A DNA stretch of 64,000 nt from Paraburkholderia caballeronis (GTDB lineage: Bacteria; Pseudomonadota; Gammaproteobacteria; Burkholderiales; Burkholderiaceae): contig NZ_FNSR01000003.1 in the NCBI RefSeq assembly GCF_900104845.1, forward strand, positions 992,001 to 1,056,000, written 5' to 3'. The notes below the pieces were generated by a model. It did not search any database and was not told where the DNA came from. It worked only from the letters and a program-made list of their open reading frames with translations. This document shows, piece after piece, positions 8,137 to 16,757 of this stretch (positions are counted from its first letter, which is position 1; every line of letters begins with the position of its first letter). The translations under genes were made by a program, and so were the position numbers.

Positions 8137-11100
8137 CCCAGCCGGCCGCGCGCGACCCGGACGCGCCGCCGCTGCGCACGTTCCGGTCGCTCGACGACAA
8201 CCTGCGGCGCGAGCGCCGCGTCTTCACGACGGTGATCGCGCTGCTTGTCTGCGCGACGATCGCGGTCGCGGCCGTCGCGATCGGCGCACGGCTCGCCGCG
8301 TCGCTGCGGACCGAGGAGCAGTTGGCGCGGCTCTACGACCAGACGCTCGCGGACAAGATCCTCGATCGCCATAGCGCGCTGACCGTCGCGTCGCTGATCC
8401 TCACGCTGCGCGCGAACGGCCAGTTGCCTTCGACGCCGGTCGCGAGCGACCGGCCGTGCCTGTCGCGCGGCGCGCACGGCGGCGAGCCCGCGTTGCAGGC
8501 AAGCTGCAACGAGGCGGCGCAACTGCTGTCGAGCACCGGCGACGGCCCGCCGTTGCAGATGATCCTGCTGGGCGACGGCTCCGCCTACCTGCATCAACCG
8601 CCCGACGCCGACTCGCCGCTGCCCGCCGACGACGCCGCGCTGGTCAGCACGGTCCTCGCGCGGCTCGCGGGCGCGCACGTCGACCCGCTGGCCGCCGCGC
8701 GCGACAAGCGCGTCGTCTGGTTCGCCGCGCCGTCGGCCGGCCGGCCGACGAAGGAGATGATCGGCGCGTCGGTCGTCGCGAAGGGAGAAGCGCCGTATGC
8801 GATCGTGCTGACGACGCTCGATCTCGCGGACCTCTACACAGCCACCGGCCCGGACGGCCGCGAGCCGCAGCCGCTGCTGCTCGACAGCGAAGGCCGGCTC
8901 GTGATCGGCACGGGCTCGCCGCCGGAAGCCGAGCGCATCAACGCGCGGCTCGCGAACCGCGCGGACGGCGTGTTCCACTGGATTCCGTCATACGGCTGGG
9001 CGCTGCGCCGCGCGGCGCCGTTGTCCGGCTTCGGCCACACGCTGTATCTGCTGCCGTACGCGCAACAGTTCTCCGCGATGCGCGGCGAGTTGCTGCTGAT
9101 CGTCGCGGTCGCCGCCGCGCTGATCGTGCTGCTGCTGTCGATGTACCGCTACTGGAATTACCGGTTCCTCGGGCGGATCTACGCGCAGGCGTATCGCGCG
9201 CTCGAAAACGAGATGCTGAACCATCTGCTCGTCCATGCGACGCCGGTCGGGCTGTGCATCGTGCGGCGCGACGCGCTCGACATCGTCGTCGCGAATCCGA
9301 TCGCGCGCCACGTGCTCGGCCTGTCGCCGGCCGACACGCGGCTGCCCGACGCGCTGCGCGACGAGTTCGCGGCGCGCGGCCAGCCCGCGGAAAACCCGTC
9401 CGACGAAACGACGATCGCGCAGTTCTCGTTCTCGATGCAGCGCGCGCCCGACGACGACGTCCATCTGGAAATCACCTACGCGCCCGCGATGCTCGACCGC
9501 GAGGACGTGTTCTTCTGCGCGATGACCGACATCACCGAGCGTCATCGCGCCGAGCAGATGCTGCGCGAAGCGAAGCTCACGAGCGAGGCCGCCGCGAAGG
9601 CGAAGGTCGCGTTCTTCGCGTCGATGAGCCACGAACTGCGCACGCCGCTCGCGTCGCTGGTCGGCAACATCGAACTGGTCGCGATGGGGCCGCTCGCGCC
9701 CGAGCAGCAGGCGCGCGTGCGCGCGATGCAGGTGTCCGCGAAGGGGCTGCTGCAGATCGTCAACGACGTGCTCGACTTCTCGAAGATCGACGTCGGCGAA
9801 CTGGGATTGTTCGAGGAATGGGGTTCGCTCGCGGACGTGCTGGGCCGCATCGCGGCGTCGCATGCATCGCTCGCCACGCGCAAGGGGCTGCGCTTCTACG
9901 TCGTGTTCGACCGCAACCTGCCGGCGCGGCTGCTGTTCGATCCGATCCGCGTGTCGCAGATCGTGAACAACCTGCTCGGCAACGCGTTCAAGTTCACGAA
10001 CTCCGGCAAGGTCGTGCTGCGCGCGCAGTGGGCCGACGAGCGCGTGCACCTGTCGGTCGTCGATTCGGGCATCGGCATTCCGGACGAACTGCGGCAGCGC
10101 CTGTTCCAGCCGTTCACGCAGGGCAGCGGCAGCCGGCTCACGCAGGCGCGCGGCACCGGGCTCGGGCTGTCGATCTGCGCGCGGCTGTGCCGGCTGATGA
10201 ACGGCACGATCGAACTCGACAGCACGGTCGGCGTCGGCACCCGCGTCGCGGTAACGCTGCCGCTCAAGACGTCGGCCGCGGACCGCCATGCCGCCGAATG
10301 GACGCTGCCGTACCGGCGGCCGGCGCTGCTGTGCCGCGCGCCCGAATACGAGGAGTGGCTGACCGGCCTGTTCGACCCGGACGCCTCGACGGTGACGACG
10401 GCCGACGACACGCGCGAGCCGCTCGACCCCGCCGCGCACGACTTCGCGATCGTCACCGACGAATTCGCGGAAAACGAGGTGCTGGCGTGGTGGTCCGATC
10501 CGCGCACGATCGTCTGGGCGACGCAGACCGGGCCGCTCGTGCCGGCGCGGCGCGGCGACGGCGGCGTCGAGGTGTCGGTGTACAGCCTGCCCGGCCTCCG
10601 CCATGCCGCGCGCTCGATCGGCGCGCAAGCGCGGCCTGCCGCGCCCGGCGAAACAGGCGCGGCTGTCCCGGCTGCCGACGTCGCGCAACCCGCGCCGCCG
10701 TTGACCGTGCTGATCGCCGAGGACAACCTGCTGAACCGCAACCTGCTGCGCGACCAGTTGACGACGCTCGGCGCGCAGGTCGTCGAGGCCGCGCAGGGCG
10801 ACGAAGCGATCGCGCTGTTCGACCGCCAGCCGGTCGATGCGGTGTTCACCGACATCGACATGCCCGCGCTGAACGGCTACGAAGTGCTCGAAAAGCTGCG
10901 CGCGCGCCGGCCGTCGATCCCGGTGTTCGCGGTCAGCGCGAGCGCGCTGCCGGAGGACATCGCCGAAGGACGCGCGCGCGGCTTCACCGACTATCTGACG
11001 AAGCCGGTGCCGCTCGCGGTGCTGACGGTCGCGCTGGAGTCGGTGCGCGACGCGCCCGCCGCGGCGGCCCCGCGCCAGCCGGACGTGCATCCCGCATTGC

Positions 11101-11414
11101 CCGACGCCGGCCTCCCCGACATTCCCGCGATCTCGCCCGAATTCGCGCAGGCATTCGTCGAGCAGAGCCGCGCGGACCTGGCCGAACTCGCCAGCGTCGT
11201 GTCCGCGCGGAGCCTTGCCGGCCTGAGACACTGGCTGCACCGGGTCTGCGGCGGCCTCGCGGTGCTCGGCGCGTCGAAGCTGCTCGACGACAGCCAGCGG
11301 TTGCGCGAAGAAGCCGCCCGCGCGGCCGCGTGGACCGACGACATCGAGCAGCGCAGCCTCGCGATCGGCGACGTGCTCGAAGAAATGCAGTCGCAATTGA
11401 TCAGGCAGGCGTGA
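8133..11414 (+). CDS. Unorthodox hybrid sensor histidine kinase (HK-REC-HPt)
   Basis: An inner-membrane phosphorelay kinase of 1093 residues partnered with the preceding regulator. In order: TM1 (~31-52), a ~260-residue periplasmic sensor region, and TM2 (LLLIVAVAAALIVLLLSMY, ~313-331). A PAS-like linker follows (~360-470), then the HisKA domain with His500 in MSHELRTPLASL. The HATPase follows with NNLLGNAFKFTNSG, DSGIGIPDELR and GTGLGLSI. The receiver domain has Asp907 in FTDIDMPALNGYEVL. A C-terminal HPt domain has His1036 in WLHRVCGGLAVLG. All phosphotransfer residues are present, so an H-D-H-D relay to the regulator is expected. The start ATG 8133 overlaps the regulator stop; the frame is open further upstream, but that part only shadows the regulator gene. 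The sensory ligand is not evident. Confidence 0.92.
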   Translation: MTQPAARDPDAPPLRTFRSLDDNLRRERRVFTTVIALLVCATIAVAAVAIGARLAASLRTEEQLARLYDQTLADKILDRHSALTVASLILTLRANGQLPSTPVASDRPCLSRGAHGGEPALQASCNEAAQLLSSTGDGPPLQMILLGDGSAYLHQPPDADSPLPADDAALVSTVLARLAGAHVDPLAAARDKRVVWFAAPSAGRPTKEMIGASVVAKGEAPYAIVLTTLDLADLYTATGPDGREPQPLLLDSEGRLVIGTGSPPEAERINARLANRADGVFHWIPSYGWALRRAAPLSGFGHTLYLLPYAQQFSAMRGELLLIVAVAAALIVLLLSMYRYWNYRFLGRIYAQAYRALENEMLNHLLVHATPVGLCIVRRDALDIVVANPIARHVLGLSPADTRLPDALRDEFAARGQPAENPSDETTIAQFSFSMQRAPDDDVHLEITYAPAMLDREDVFFCAMTDITERHRAEQMLREAKLTSEAAAKAKVAFFASMSHELRTPLASLVGNIELVAMGPLAPEQQARVRAMQVSAKGLLQIVNDVLDFSKIDVGELGLFEEWGSLADVLGRIAASHASLATRKGLRFYVVFDRNLPARLLFDPIRVSQIVNNLLGNAFKFTNSGKVVLRAQWADERVHLSVVDSGIGIPDELRQRLFQPFTQGSGSRLTQARGTGLGLSICARLCRLMNGTIELDSTVGVGTRVAVTLPLKTSAADRHAAEWTLPYRRPALLCRAPEYEEWLTGLFDPDASTVTTADDTREPLDPAAHDFAIVTDEFAENEVLAWWSDPRTIVWATQTGPLVPARRGDGGVEVSVYSLPGLRHAARSIGAQARPAAPGETGAAVPAADVAQPAPPLTVLIAEDNLLNRNLLRDQLTTLGAQVVEAAQGDEAIALFDRQPVDAVFTDIDMPALNGYEVLEKLRARRPSIPVFAVSASALPEDIAEGRARGFTDYLTKPVPLAVLTVALESVRDAPAAAAPRQPDVHPALPDAGLPDIPAISPEFAQAFVEQSRADLAELASVVSARSLAGLRHWLHRVCGGLAVLGASKLLDDSQRLREEAARAAAWTDDIEQRSLAIGDVLEEMQSQLIRQA

Positions 11415-11542
11415 TCGCGGCGGCCCACCGCGCCAGACATCACCCCGTCTTCCGTCACAGGCCCGCGCCTTGCTACATCGCCGCAACCCGGTCCGCGCCG
11501 CCGCGCGTCAGCCGGGTTTTCAGCCGCTGCGGAGACTCGACG

Positions 11543-13717
11543 ATGAAAACCGCTACACGCATTGCAGAAGGTCATCCTTATCCGCTAGGCGCAACGTGGG
11601 ATGGACGCGGCGTGAATTTCGCGCTGTTCTCCGCGAATGCGACGAAGGTCGAGCTGTGCCTGTTCGATGCGGACGGCCGGCGCGAAACCGAGCGCATCGA
11701 ACTGCCGGAATACACCGACGAGGTGTGGCACGTGTATCTGCCGGACCTGAAGCCCGGCGCGATCTACGGCTATCGCGTGCACGGGCCGTACGAGCCGGAA
11801 GCCGGCCACCGCTTCAACCCGAACAAGCTGCTGCTCGATCCGTACGCAAAGGCGCACGTCGGCGAACTGCAATGGGACCCCGCGGTGTTCGGCTACACGC
11901 TCGGCAGCGACGCGCTCGACCTGTCGTTCGACGAACGCGACAGCGCGCCGTTCGTGCCGCGCTGCCGGGTGGTCGACCAGACGTTCGGCTGGACCCATCC
12001 GCAGCGCGTGCGCGTGCCGCGCGAGCGGACGATCCTGTACGAGACGCACGTGCGCGGCTACACGATGCGCCATCCGGACGTGCCGCCGCACGAACAGGGG
12101 ACGTTCGCCGGCCTGTCGCACCCGCGCGTGCTCCGGTACCTCCGCGAACTCGGCGTCACGTCGGTCGAACTGCTGCCGGTGCACACCTTCGTCAACGACG
12201 CGACGCTGCTCGACAAGGGGCTGACGAACTACTGGGGCTACAACACGATCGGCTTCTTCGCGCCGGACCCGCGTTATTCGGTCGGCCGCCACGCATTGAT
12301 CGACGAATTCAAGCAGATGGTGGACCGCTTCCACGAAGCGGGCCTCGAAGTGATCCTCGACGTCGTGTACAACCACACCGCCGAAGGCAGCGAACTCGGC
12401 CCGACGCTGTCGTTTCGCGGCATCGACAACGCGTCGTACTACCGGCTGATGCCCGACCAGCCGCGCTACTACATCAACGACACCGGCACCGGCAACACGC
12501 TGAACCTGTCGCATCCGCGCGTGTTGCAGATGGTCACCGACAGCCTGCGCTACTGGGTCGCCGAAATGAGCGTCGACGGCTTCCGCTTCGACCTCGCGAC
12601 GATCCTCGGGCGCGAGCCGTACGGCTTCGACGAGGGCGGCGGTTTCCTCGACAGTTGCCGGCAGGACCCGATCCTGTCAAGCGTGAAGCTGATCGCGGAG
12701 CCGTGGGACTGCGGACCGGGCGGTTATCAGGTCGGCGGCTTTCCGCCCGGCTGGGCCGAATGGAACGACCGCTTCCGCGACACCGTGCGCGCATGGTGGA
12801 AAGGCGACGAAGGCATCGCGGCCGACCTCGCGACGCGGCTGTGCGCGTCCGGCGACCACTTCAACCGGCGCGGCCGCCGGCCGTGGTCGAGCGTGAACTT
12901 CGTGACCGCGCACGACGGCTTCACGCTGAACGACCTGGTGTCGTACAACGACCGGCACAACGACTCGAACGGCGAGGACAACCGCGACGGCCACGGCGAC
13001 AACCGCTCATGGAACTGCGGCGCGGAAGGCCCGACCGACGACCCCGAGATCCGCGCGCTGCGCGAGCGCCAGAAGCGCAATTTCCTCGCGACGCTGCTGC
13101 TGTCGCAAGGCACGCCGATGCTGCTCGCGGGCGACGAGTCCGGCCGCACGCAGCGCGGCAACAACAATGCGTATTGCCAGGACAACGAGATCAGCTGGCT
13201 CGACTGGGACGGCATCGACGACGACGGCCGCGCGCTGGCCGCGTTCGTGCGCAAGCTGACGACGCTGCGCCACGCGCTGCCGGTGCTGCGGCGCAACCGC
13301 TTCCTGACCGGCGAGCACAACGACGCGCTGAACGTGACCGACGTCGAATGGCTGTCGCCGGCCGGCGCACCGCTCGCGCGCGAGCAGTGGGGCGACCCGT
13401 CGATGCGCTGCTTCGGGATGTTGATCGACGGCCGGTCGCAGACGAGCGGGATCATGCGGCTCGCGTCGGACGCGACGCTGCTGATCGTGCTCAATGCATA
13501 TCACGACGTCGTCGATTTCCAGTTGCCGTCGGTGCCGGGCAACGATCAGTGGAGTTGCCTGATCGACACCAACATGCCGGTGCGCGACGAACTGCCGGAA
13601 TTCGAGGCCGGCGACGTCTATCAGGTGACCGGCCGCTCGCTGCTGCTGTTCGCGCTGCATGCGCGCGGCGCGACGCAGCGCGTGTTCGAGCGGCTCGAAC
13701 AGGACCTGACCGGCTGA
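11543..13717 (+). CDS. glgX: Glycogen debranching enzyme GlgX
   Basis: Cytoplasmic glycosidase that hydrolyses alpha-1,6 branches of glycogen limit dextrins. The 724-residue protein has an N-terminal CBM48 (GHPYPLGATWDGRGVNFALF) and a GH13 (beta/alpha)8 barrel. Region I is VVYNHTAEG. Region II is VDGFRFDLATILGRE with nucleophile Asp350. Region III is LIAEPWDCG with acid/base Glu386. Region IV is VTAHDGFTLNDLVSYN with Asp458. LSQGTPMLLAGDESGRTQRG is typical of GlgX. ATG 11543 has GGAGACTCGACG upstream; the frame is open far upstream but only as a shadow of the kinase gene. No other glycogen or trehalose genes are adjacent. Length and active site are normal. Confidence 0.96.
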   Translation: MKTATRIAEGHPYPLGATWDGRGVNFALFSANATKVELCLFDADGRRETERIELPEYTDEVWHVYLPDLKPGAIYGYRVHGPYEPEAGHRFNPNKLLLDPYAKAHVGELQWDPAVFGYTLGSDALDLSFDERDSAPFVPRCRVVDQTFGWTHPQRVRVPRERTILYETHVRGYTMRHPDVPPHEQGTFAGLSHPRVLRYLRELGVTSVELLPVHTFVNDATLLDKGLTNYWGYNTIGFFAPDPRYSVGRHALIDEFKQMVDRFHEAGLEVILDVVYNHTAEGSELGPTLSFRGIDNASYYRLMPDQPRYYINDTGTGNTLNLSHPRVLQMVTDSLRYWVAEMSVDGFRFDLATILGREPYGFDEGGGFLDSCRQDPILSSVKLIAEPWDCGPGGYQVGGFPPGWAEWNDRFRDTVRAWWKGDEGIAADLATRLCASGDHFNRRGRRPWSSVNFVTAHDGFTLNDLVSYNDRHNDSNGEDNRDGHGDNRSWNCGAEGPTDDPEIRALRERQKRNFLATLLLSQGTPMLLAGDESGRTQRGNNNAYCQDNEISWLDWDGIDDDGRALAAFVRKLTTLRHALPVLRRNRFLTGEHNDALNVTDVEWLSPAGAPLAREQWGDPSMRCFGMLIDGRSQTSGIMRLASDATLLIVLNAYHDVVDFQLPSVPGNDQWSCLIDTNMPVRDELPEFEAGDVYQVTGRSLLLFALHARGATQRVFERLEQDLTG

Positions 13718-13726
13718 CTCGCCGCG

Positions 13727-15061
13727 CTAGCGCATCTGGAACAGTTCCTGGTGGAAATCCGCGCGATCGAGGCCGTGCGCGACGAGGTCGTTGCGCACCG
13801 CTTCGCCGAACGCGGGCGGCCCGCAAAACCACACGCTCGCACTCGCCCAGTCCAGGATCTCCTCCCGTATCCGCTCACCGTTCAGCCGGCCGTGCTTCGC
13901 ATCGACGAGCAGATGCAGATGCACGCCGGCCGCGTGCGCGTCGGCGCTCAACTGGTCGATCGCCTTCTGCGAGAAATCGGCCGTCGTGTGGAACAGGTCG
14001 ATCCGGTGGCGTCGGTCCGGATGCAGCGCCAGTTCCTTCATCCGCGCGACGAACGGCGTGATGCCGATGCCCGCGCCGATCCAGATCTGATGCGCGCGGC
14101 GGTCCGCGAAGGTGAAGCAGCCATACGGGCCTTCGACGCGCACCGGCAAGCCGATCCGCAACTGGTCCTTCAACGTGCGGGTGTGGTCGCCGAGTTCCTT
14201 CGTGAAGAACACGACCTGCGGCGCATGCGGATTCCACGCGGACGCGATCGTGTACGGATGCGCGCCTTCGTCCCGGTCGGACGTGACGAACGCGAACTGT
14301 CCGGAGTCGTGGCCGGGCCAGCCCGGCTTCAGGTCGATCGCCGTCTCCAGCACGCGCAGTTCCGGATACCACGTGAGCGACGCGACGCGCCCGTCCACCT
14401 TGCGCCGCGCGCCGACGCGCCCGGTCAGGACCCGCGCCGCCGACACGAGGCCCGCGACCAGCAGCGCCGCCGCGACGAAACCGGCCGGCGCGCTCCAGTA
14501 ACCGAACCGCAGCAGCACCACGGCATGGAACGCCAGCGGCAGATACAGCACCGCGAGCAGCGTGTGGGTTTTCGCGAACCAGCGATACGGAAAGCGCGGG
14601 ATCAGCGCCAGCACGATCAGCACGACCGCCGCATAAAACGCATATTCGCCGAGCGTTTCCGCGAGCCCGCGATACTCGCGCAGGGACTGCTGCACGGCCG
14701 ACGTCGCGGGCGGCCTCGGTCCGCGCGGCGGCCGCACCAGCCAGCCCCAGCCGACCGCGTACTGCACGCCTTTCGCGAGCAGCCAGTGCAGCGCCGCGAA
14801 CACGAGCCCGGCGATGCCGAGCCACTTGTGCAGCCGGTACATCTTGTCGAGGCCGGCGAGCGGCTTTTCGAGCAGACGCGGCCGGTTCGCGAGCACGAGC
14901 GCGAGGCTCATCGCGGCGATCGCCATCAGCCCCGTGTACTGGATCCATACGGGCCGCAGCGAGAACAGCGTGGCCGGCTGCGGGAACGGATCGTCCGACG
15001 CGATCCAGGCCAGCGTGATGGCGATCAGCACCGCCCACAGCGTCCATTTGATCTTCCGCAT
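13727..15061 (-). CDS. Ferric-reductase-like flavohaem membrane oxidoreductase
   Basis: A 444-residue inner-membrane protein predicted to pass electrons from NAD(P)H through FAD and membrane haem. The N-terminal half has about six transmembrane helices with histidines placed for bis-haem ligation (RLHKWLG, ALHWLLAKG, KTHTLLAVLYLPLAFHAVV). The C-terminal half is a ferredoxin-reductase module: FAD-binding HPYTIASAW, GPYGCFTF, nucleotide-binding GAGIGITPFVARM, and the final WFCGPPAFGEAV. A strong AGGAGG lies just before ATG 15061 on the minus strand. It converges with glgX, leaving only 9 bases between stops. The family includes ferric reductases and NADPH-oxidase-like proteins; the physiological acceptor cannot be told from sequence. 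Confidence 0.88.
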   Translation of the reverse strand: MRKIKWTLWAVLIAITLAWIASDDPFPQPATLFSLRPVWIQYTGLMAIAAMSLALVLANRPRLLEKPLAGLDKMYRLHKWLGIAGLVFAALHWLLAKGVQYAVGWGWLVRPPRGPRPPATSAVQQSLREYRGLAETLGEYAFYAAVVLIVLALIPRFPYRWFAKTHTLLAVLYLPLAFHAVVLLRFGYWSAPAGFVAAALLVAGLVSAARVLTGRVGARRKVDGRVASLTWYPELRVLETAIDLKPGWPGHDSGQFAFVTSDRDEGAHPYTIASAWNPHAPQVVFFTKELGDHTRTLKDQLRIGLPVRVEGPYGCFTFADRRAHQIWIGAGIGITPFVARMKELALHPDRRHRIDLFHTTADFSQKAIDQLSADAHAAGVHLHLLVDAKHGRLNGERIREEILDWASASVWFCGPPAFGEAVRNDLVAHGLDRADFHQELFQMR

Positions 15062-15461
15062 CGATAGCGCCTCCTTGCTGATTCAACATCCGTGCACGCG
15101 ACGCGCCGCCGTCACGTGAAGCATAAGCAACCGCCCGCCGGACCGCGCCGGACGTGCACGCCCGACCGTAACGCCCGGAAACCTTTCAGAAACCCAACGT
15201 TTCGAAAAATCCGCGCCACTTCGATAGACTGCACGGTGCGGCCACCTGGCGGCCGTTGGTGGCGGCCGTCGCGGGTAGCCATGACTGGCGGCGGCATCAC
15301 CTCATCCTGGGAATGCGTATGGGCTTGAACAGCTATCGGTACGGTCGCCACCCGGCGCGACGCGCGGGCGGACGAAAGGGCCCCGGGCGGCAACGCCCCG
15401 GGCCGGAAAACCCCGTGTGGGCAGGTCCCCGCGCGGTCGTCCGGCACGGCGGAGAACGGCG
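15062..15461 (+). promoter_or_regulatory. Leader region of the efflux operon with a GCAA-capped hairpin
   Basis: A 400-base divergent spacer between the flavohaem gene and the efflux operon, without a convincing gene. Its main structure is an 11-position GC-rich stem (15379-15404, ten pairs and one C-C mismatch) closed by a GCAA (GNRA-type) tetraloop. It sits 57 bases before the adaptor start. It has no T-run, so it is not a simple terminator. As RNA it could affect mRNA stability, or as DNA it could be an operator. A TTTCGA-N17-GATAGA pair near 15208 is a weak promoter candidate. No regulator gene adjoins the operon. Confidence 0.4.
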
Positions 15462-16739
15462 ATGACCGACACCGGCACGCAACCCGCACCAGCCGCGCCG
15501 CGCAGGCGGCGCCGTTACGTCGTCGTCGCGATCGTCGCCGTGCTGCTGGCCGCGGTCGTGATCGTGCATATCCTGAGGCAAAAGAAGCCCGCCCCGGTTG
15601 CGACAGCGCAAGTGGTGACCGTTGCGACCGCGACGCTCGGTCCGATGCCCGAGATGCTGAGCGAACTCGGCACCATCACGCCGGTCGCGACCGTGACCGT
15701 GTTGCCGCAGTTGAGCGGTTATCTGGTCGCGGTCGGCTACCGCGAAGGCCAGGACGTCGTCAAAGGCCAGTTCCTCGCGCAGATCGATCCGCGCCAGTAC
15801 GAGATCAGCAAGCGTCAGGCGGAGGCGCAACTCGCGAAGGACCAGGCCGCGCTCGCGCAGGCGCGCGCGGACCTCGCGCGCTACACCCAACTGAACGAGC
15901 GCCATTCGATCGCCGAGCAGACCTACACGGACCAGCGGTTTCTCGTCCAGCAGGACGAGGCGGCGGTGAAGGCCGACGAGGCGAACATCGCGCAGTTCGC
16001 GCTCGACCTCGAATACTGCCGCATCACCGCGCCGGTGTCCGGGCGGGTCGGGCTGCGGCTCGTCGATCCGGGCAACTACGTGACCGCGTCGAGCCAGCCG
16101 GGCATCGCGGTCATCACGACGATGAAGCCGACGACCGTCGAGTTCAGCGTGCCGCAGAACGCGCTCGGCCGCGTGCTGCAACGCTTCAATGCGGGCGCGC
16201 GACTGCCGGTCGACGTGTACAGCAGCGACAACAGCCGCCGGCTCGCGACCGGCACGCTGTACGCGATCAACAACCAGATGGCGACCGCGACCGGCACGGT
16301 CACGCTGCGCGCGACGGTGCCGAACGACGACGAGGCGCTGTTTCCGAACGAGTTCGTGAACGTCAAGCTACAGGTGGACACGCTGCAGAACGCGGTGCTC
16401 GTGCCGACGCCGGCCGTGCAGACCGGCGCGCCGGGCGACTACGTGTACCTCGTGAACGCGAACGACACCGTGTCGGTCCACAAGGTCACGCCCGGCCCCG
16501 GCGACGGCCGCCATACGGTGATCGTCGCGGGGCTCGCGGCCGGCGACCGGGTCGTCACCGACGGAATGGACCGGCTGAGCGACGGCGCGAAGATTCGTGC
16601 GGTCGCGGCGTCGGCCGCATCGGCTCCGTCCACCGCCTCCGCCCCGCCAGCGGCCGGGGCCGAACGCGAACCGGCCGCGAGCGGCCCGGGCGCGCCGGCT
16701 CCGGCCACTGCGCCGGCCGCCGCGTCGAATGCATCCTGA
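15462..16739 (+). CDS. mdtA: RND efflux periplasmic adaptor (MdtA-like)
   Basis: The membrane-fusion subunit (425 residues) that bridges the inner-membrane pumps and the outer-membrane channel of a tripartite drug exporter. After a basic start there is one membrane anchor (YVVVAIVAVLLAAVVIVHIL). The lipoyl half-motifs follow: LPQLSGYLVAVGYREGQDVV and CRITAPVSGRVGLRLVDPGN. Between them is an alpha-helical hairpin rich in Ala/Gln/Glu (~residues 110-170). The beta-barrel and membrane-proximal domains end near GAKIRAV, followed by an Ala/Pro low-complexity tail of ~45 residues. GGAGAACGGCG precedes the ATG. It is the first gene of a four-gene operon; the next start is 18 bases downstream. MdtA identity is supported by the two-pump arrangement that follows. 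Confidence 0.93.
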   Translation: MTDTGTQPAPAAPRRRRRYVVVAIVAVLLAAVVIVHILRQKKPAPVATAQVVTVATATLGPMPEMLSELGTITPVATVTVLPQLSGYLVAVGYREGQDVVKGQFLAQIDPRQYEISKRQAEAQLAKDQAALAQARADLARYTQLNERHSIAEQTYTDQRFLVQQDEAAVKADEANIAQFALDLEYCRITAPVSGRVGLRLVDPGNYVTASSQPGIAVITTMKPTTVEFSVPQNALGRVLQRFNAGARLPVDVYSSDNSRRLATGTLYAINNQMATATGTVTLRATVPNDDEALFPNEFVNVKLQVDTLQNAVLVPTPAVQTGAPGDYVYLVNANDTVSVHKVTPGPGDGRHTVIVAGLAAGDRVVTDGMDRLSDGAKIRAVAASAASAPSTASAPPAAGAEREPAASGPGAPAPATAPAAASNAS

Positions 16740-16757
16740 CCGCCCGCCCGAGCTTCG

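Noticed and set aside
11470..14061. An 863-codon plus-strand frame overlapping glgX and the flavohaem gene
   Set aside because: Arg/Ala/Pro-rich out-of-frame reading of glgX, whose own frame has all GH13 motifs.
15281..15328. A 15-codon ATG frame (MTGGGITSSWECVWA) ahead of the GCAA hairpin, considered as an attenuator leader peptide
   Set aside because: No ribosome site and no run of regulatory codons; too short to support.
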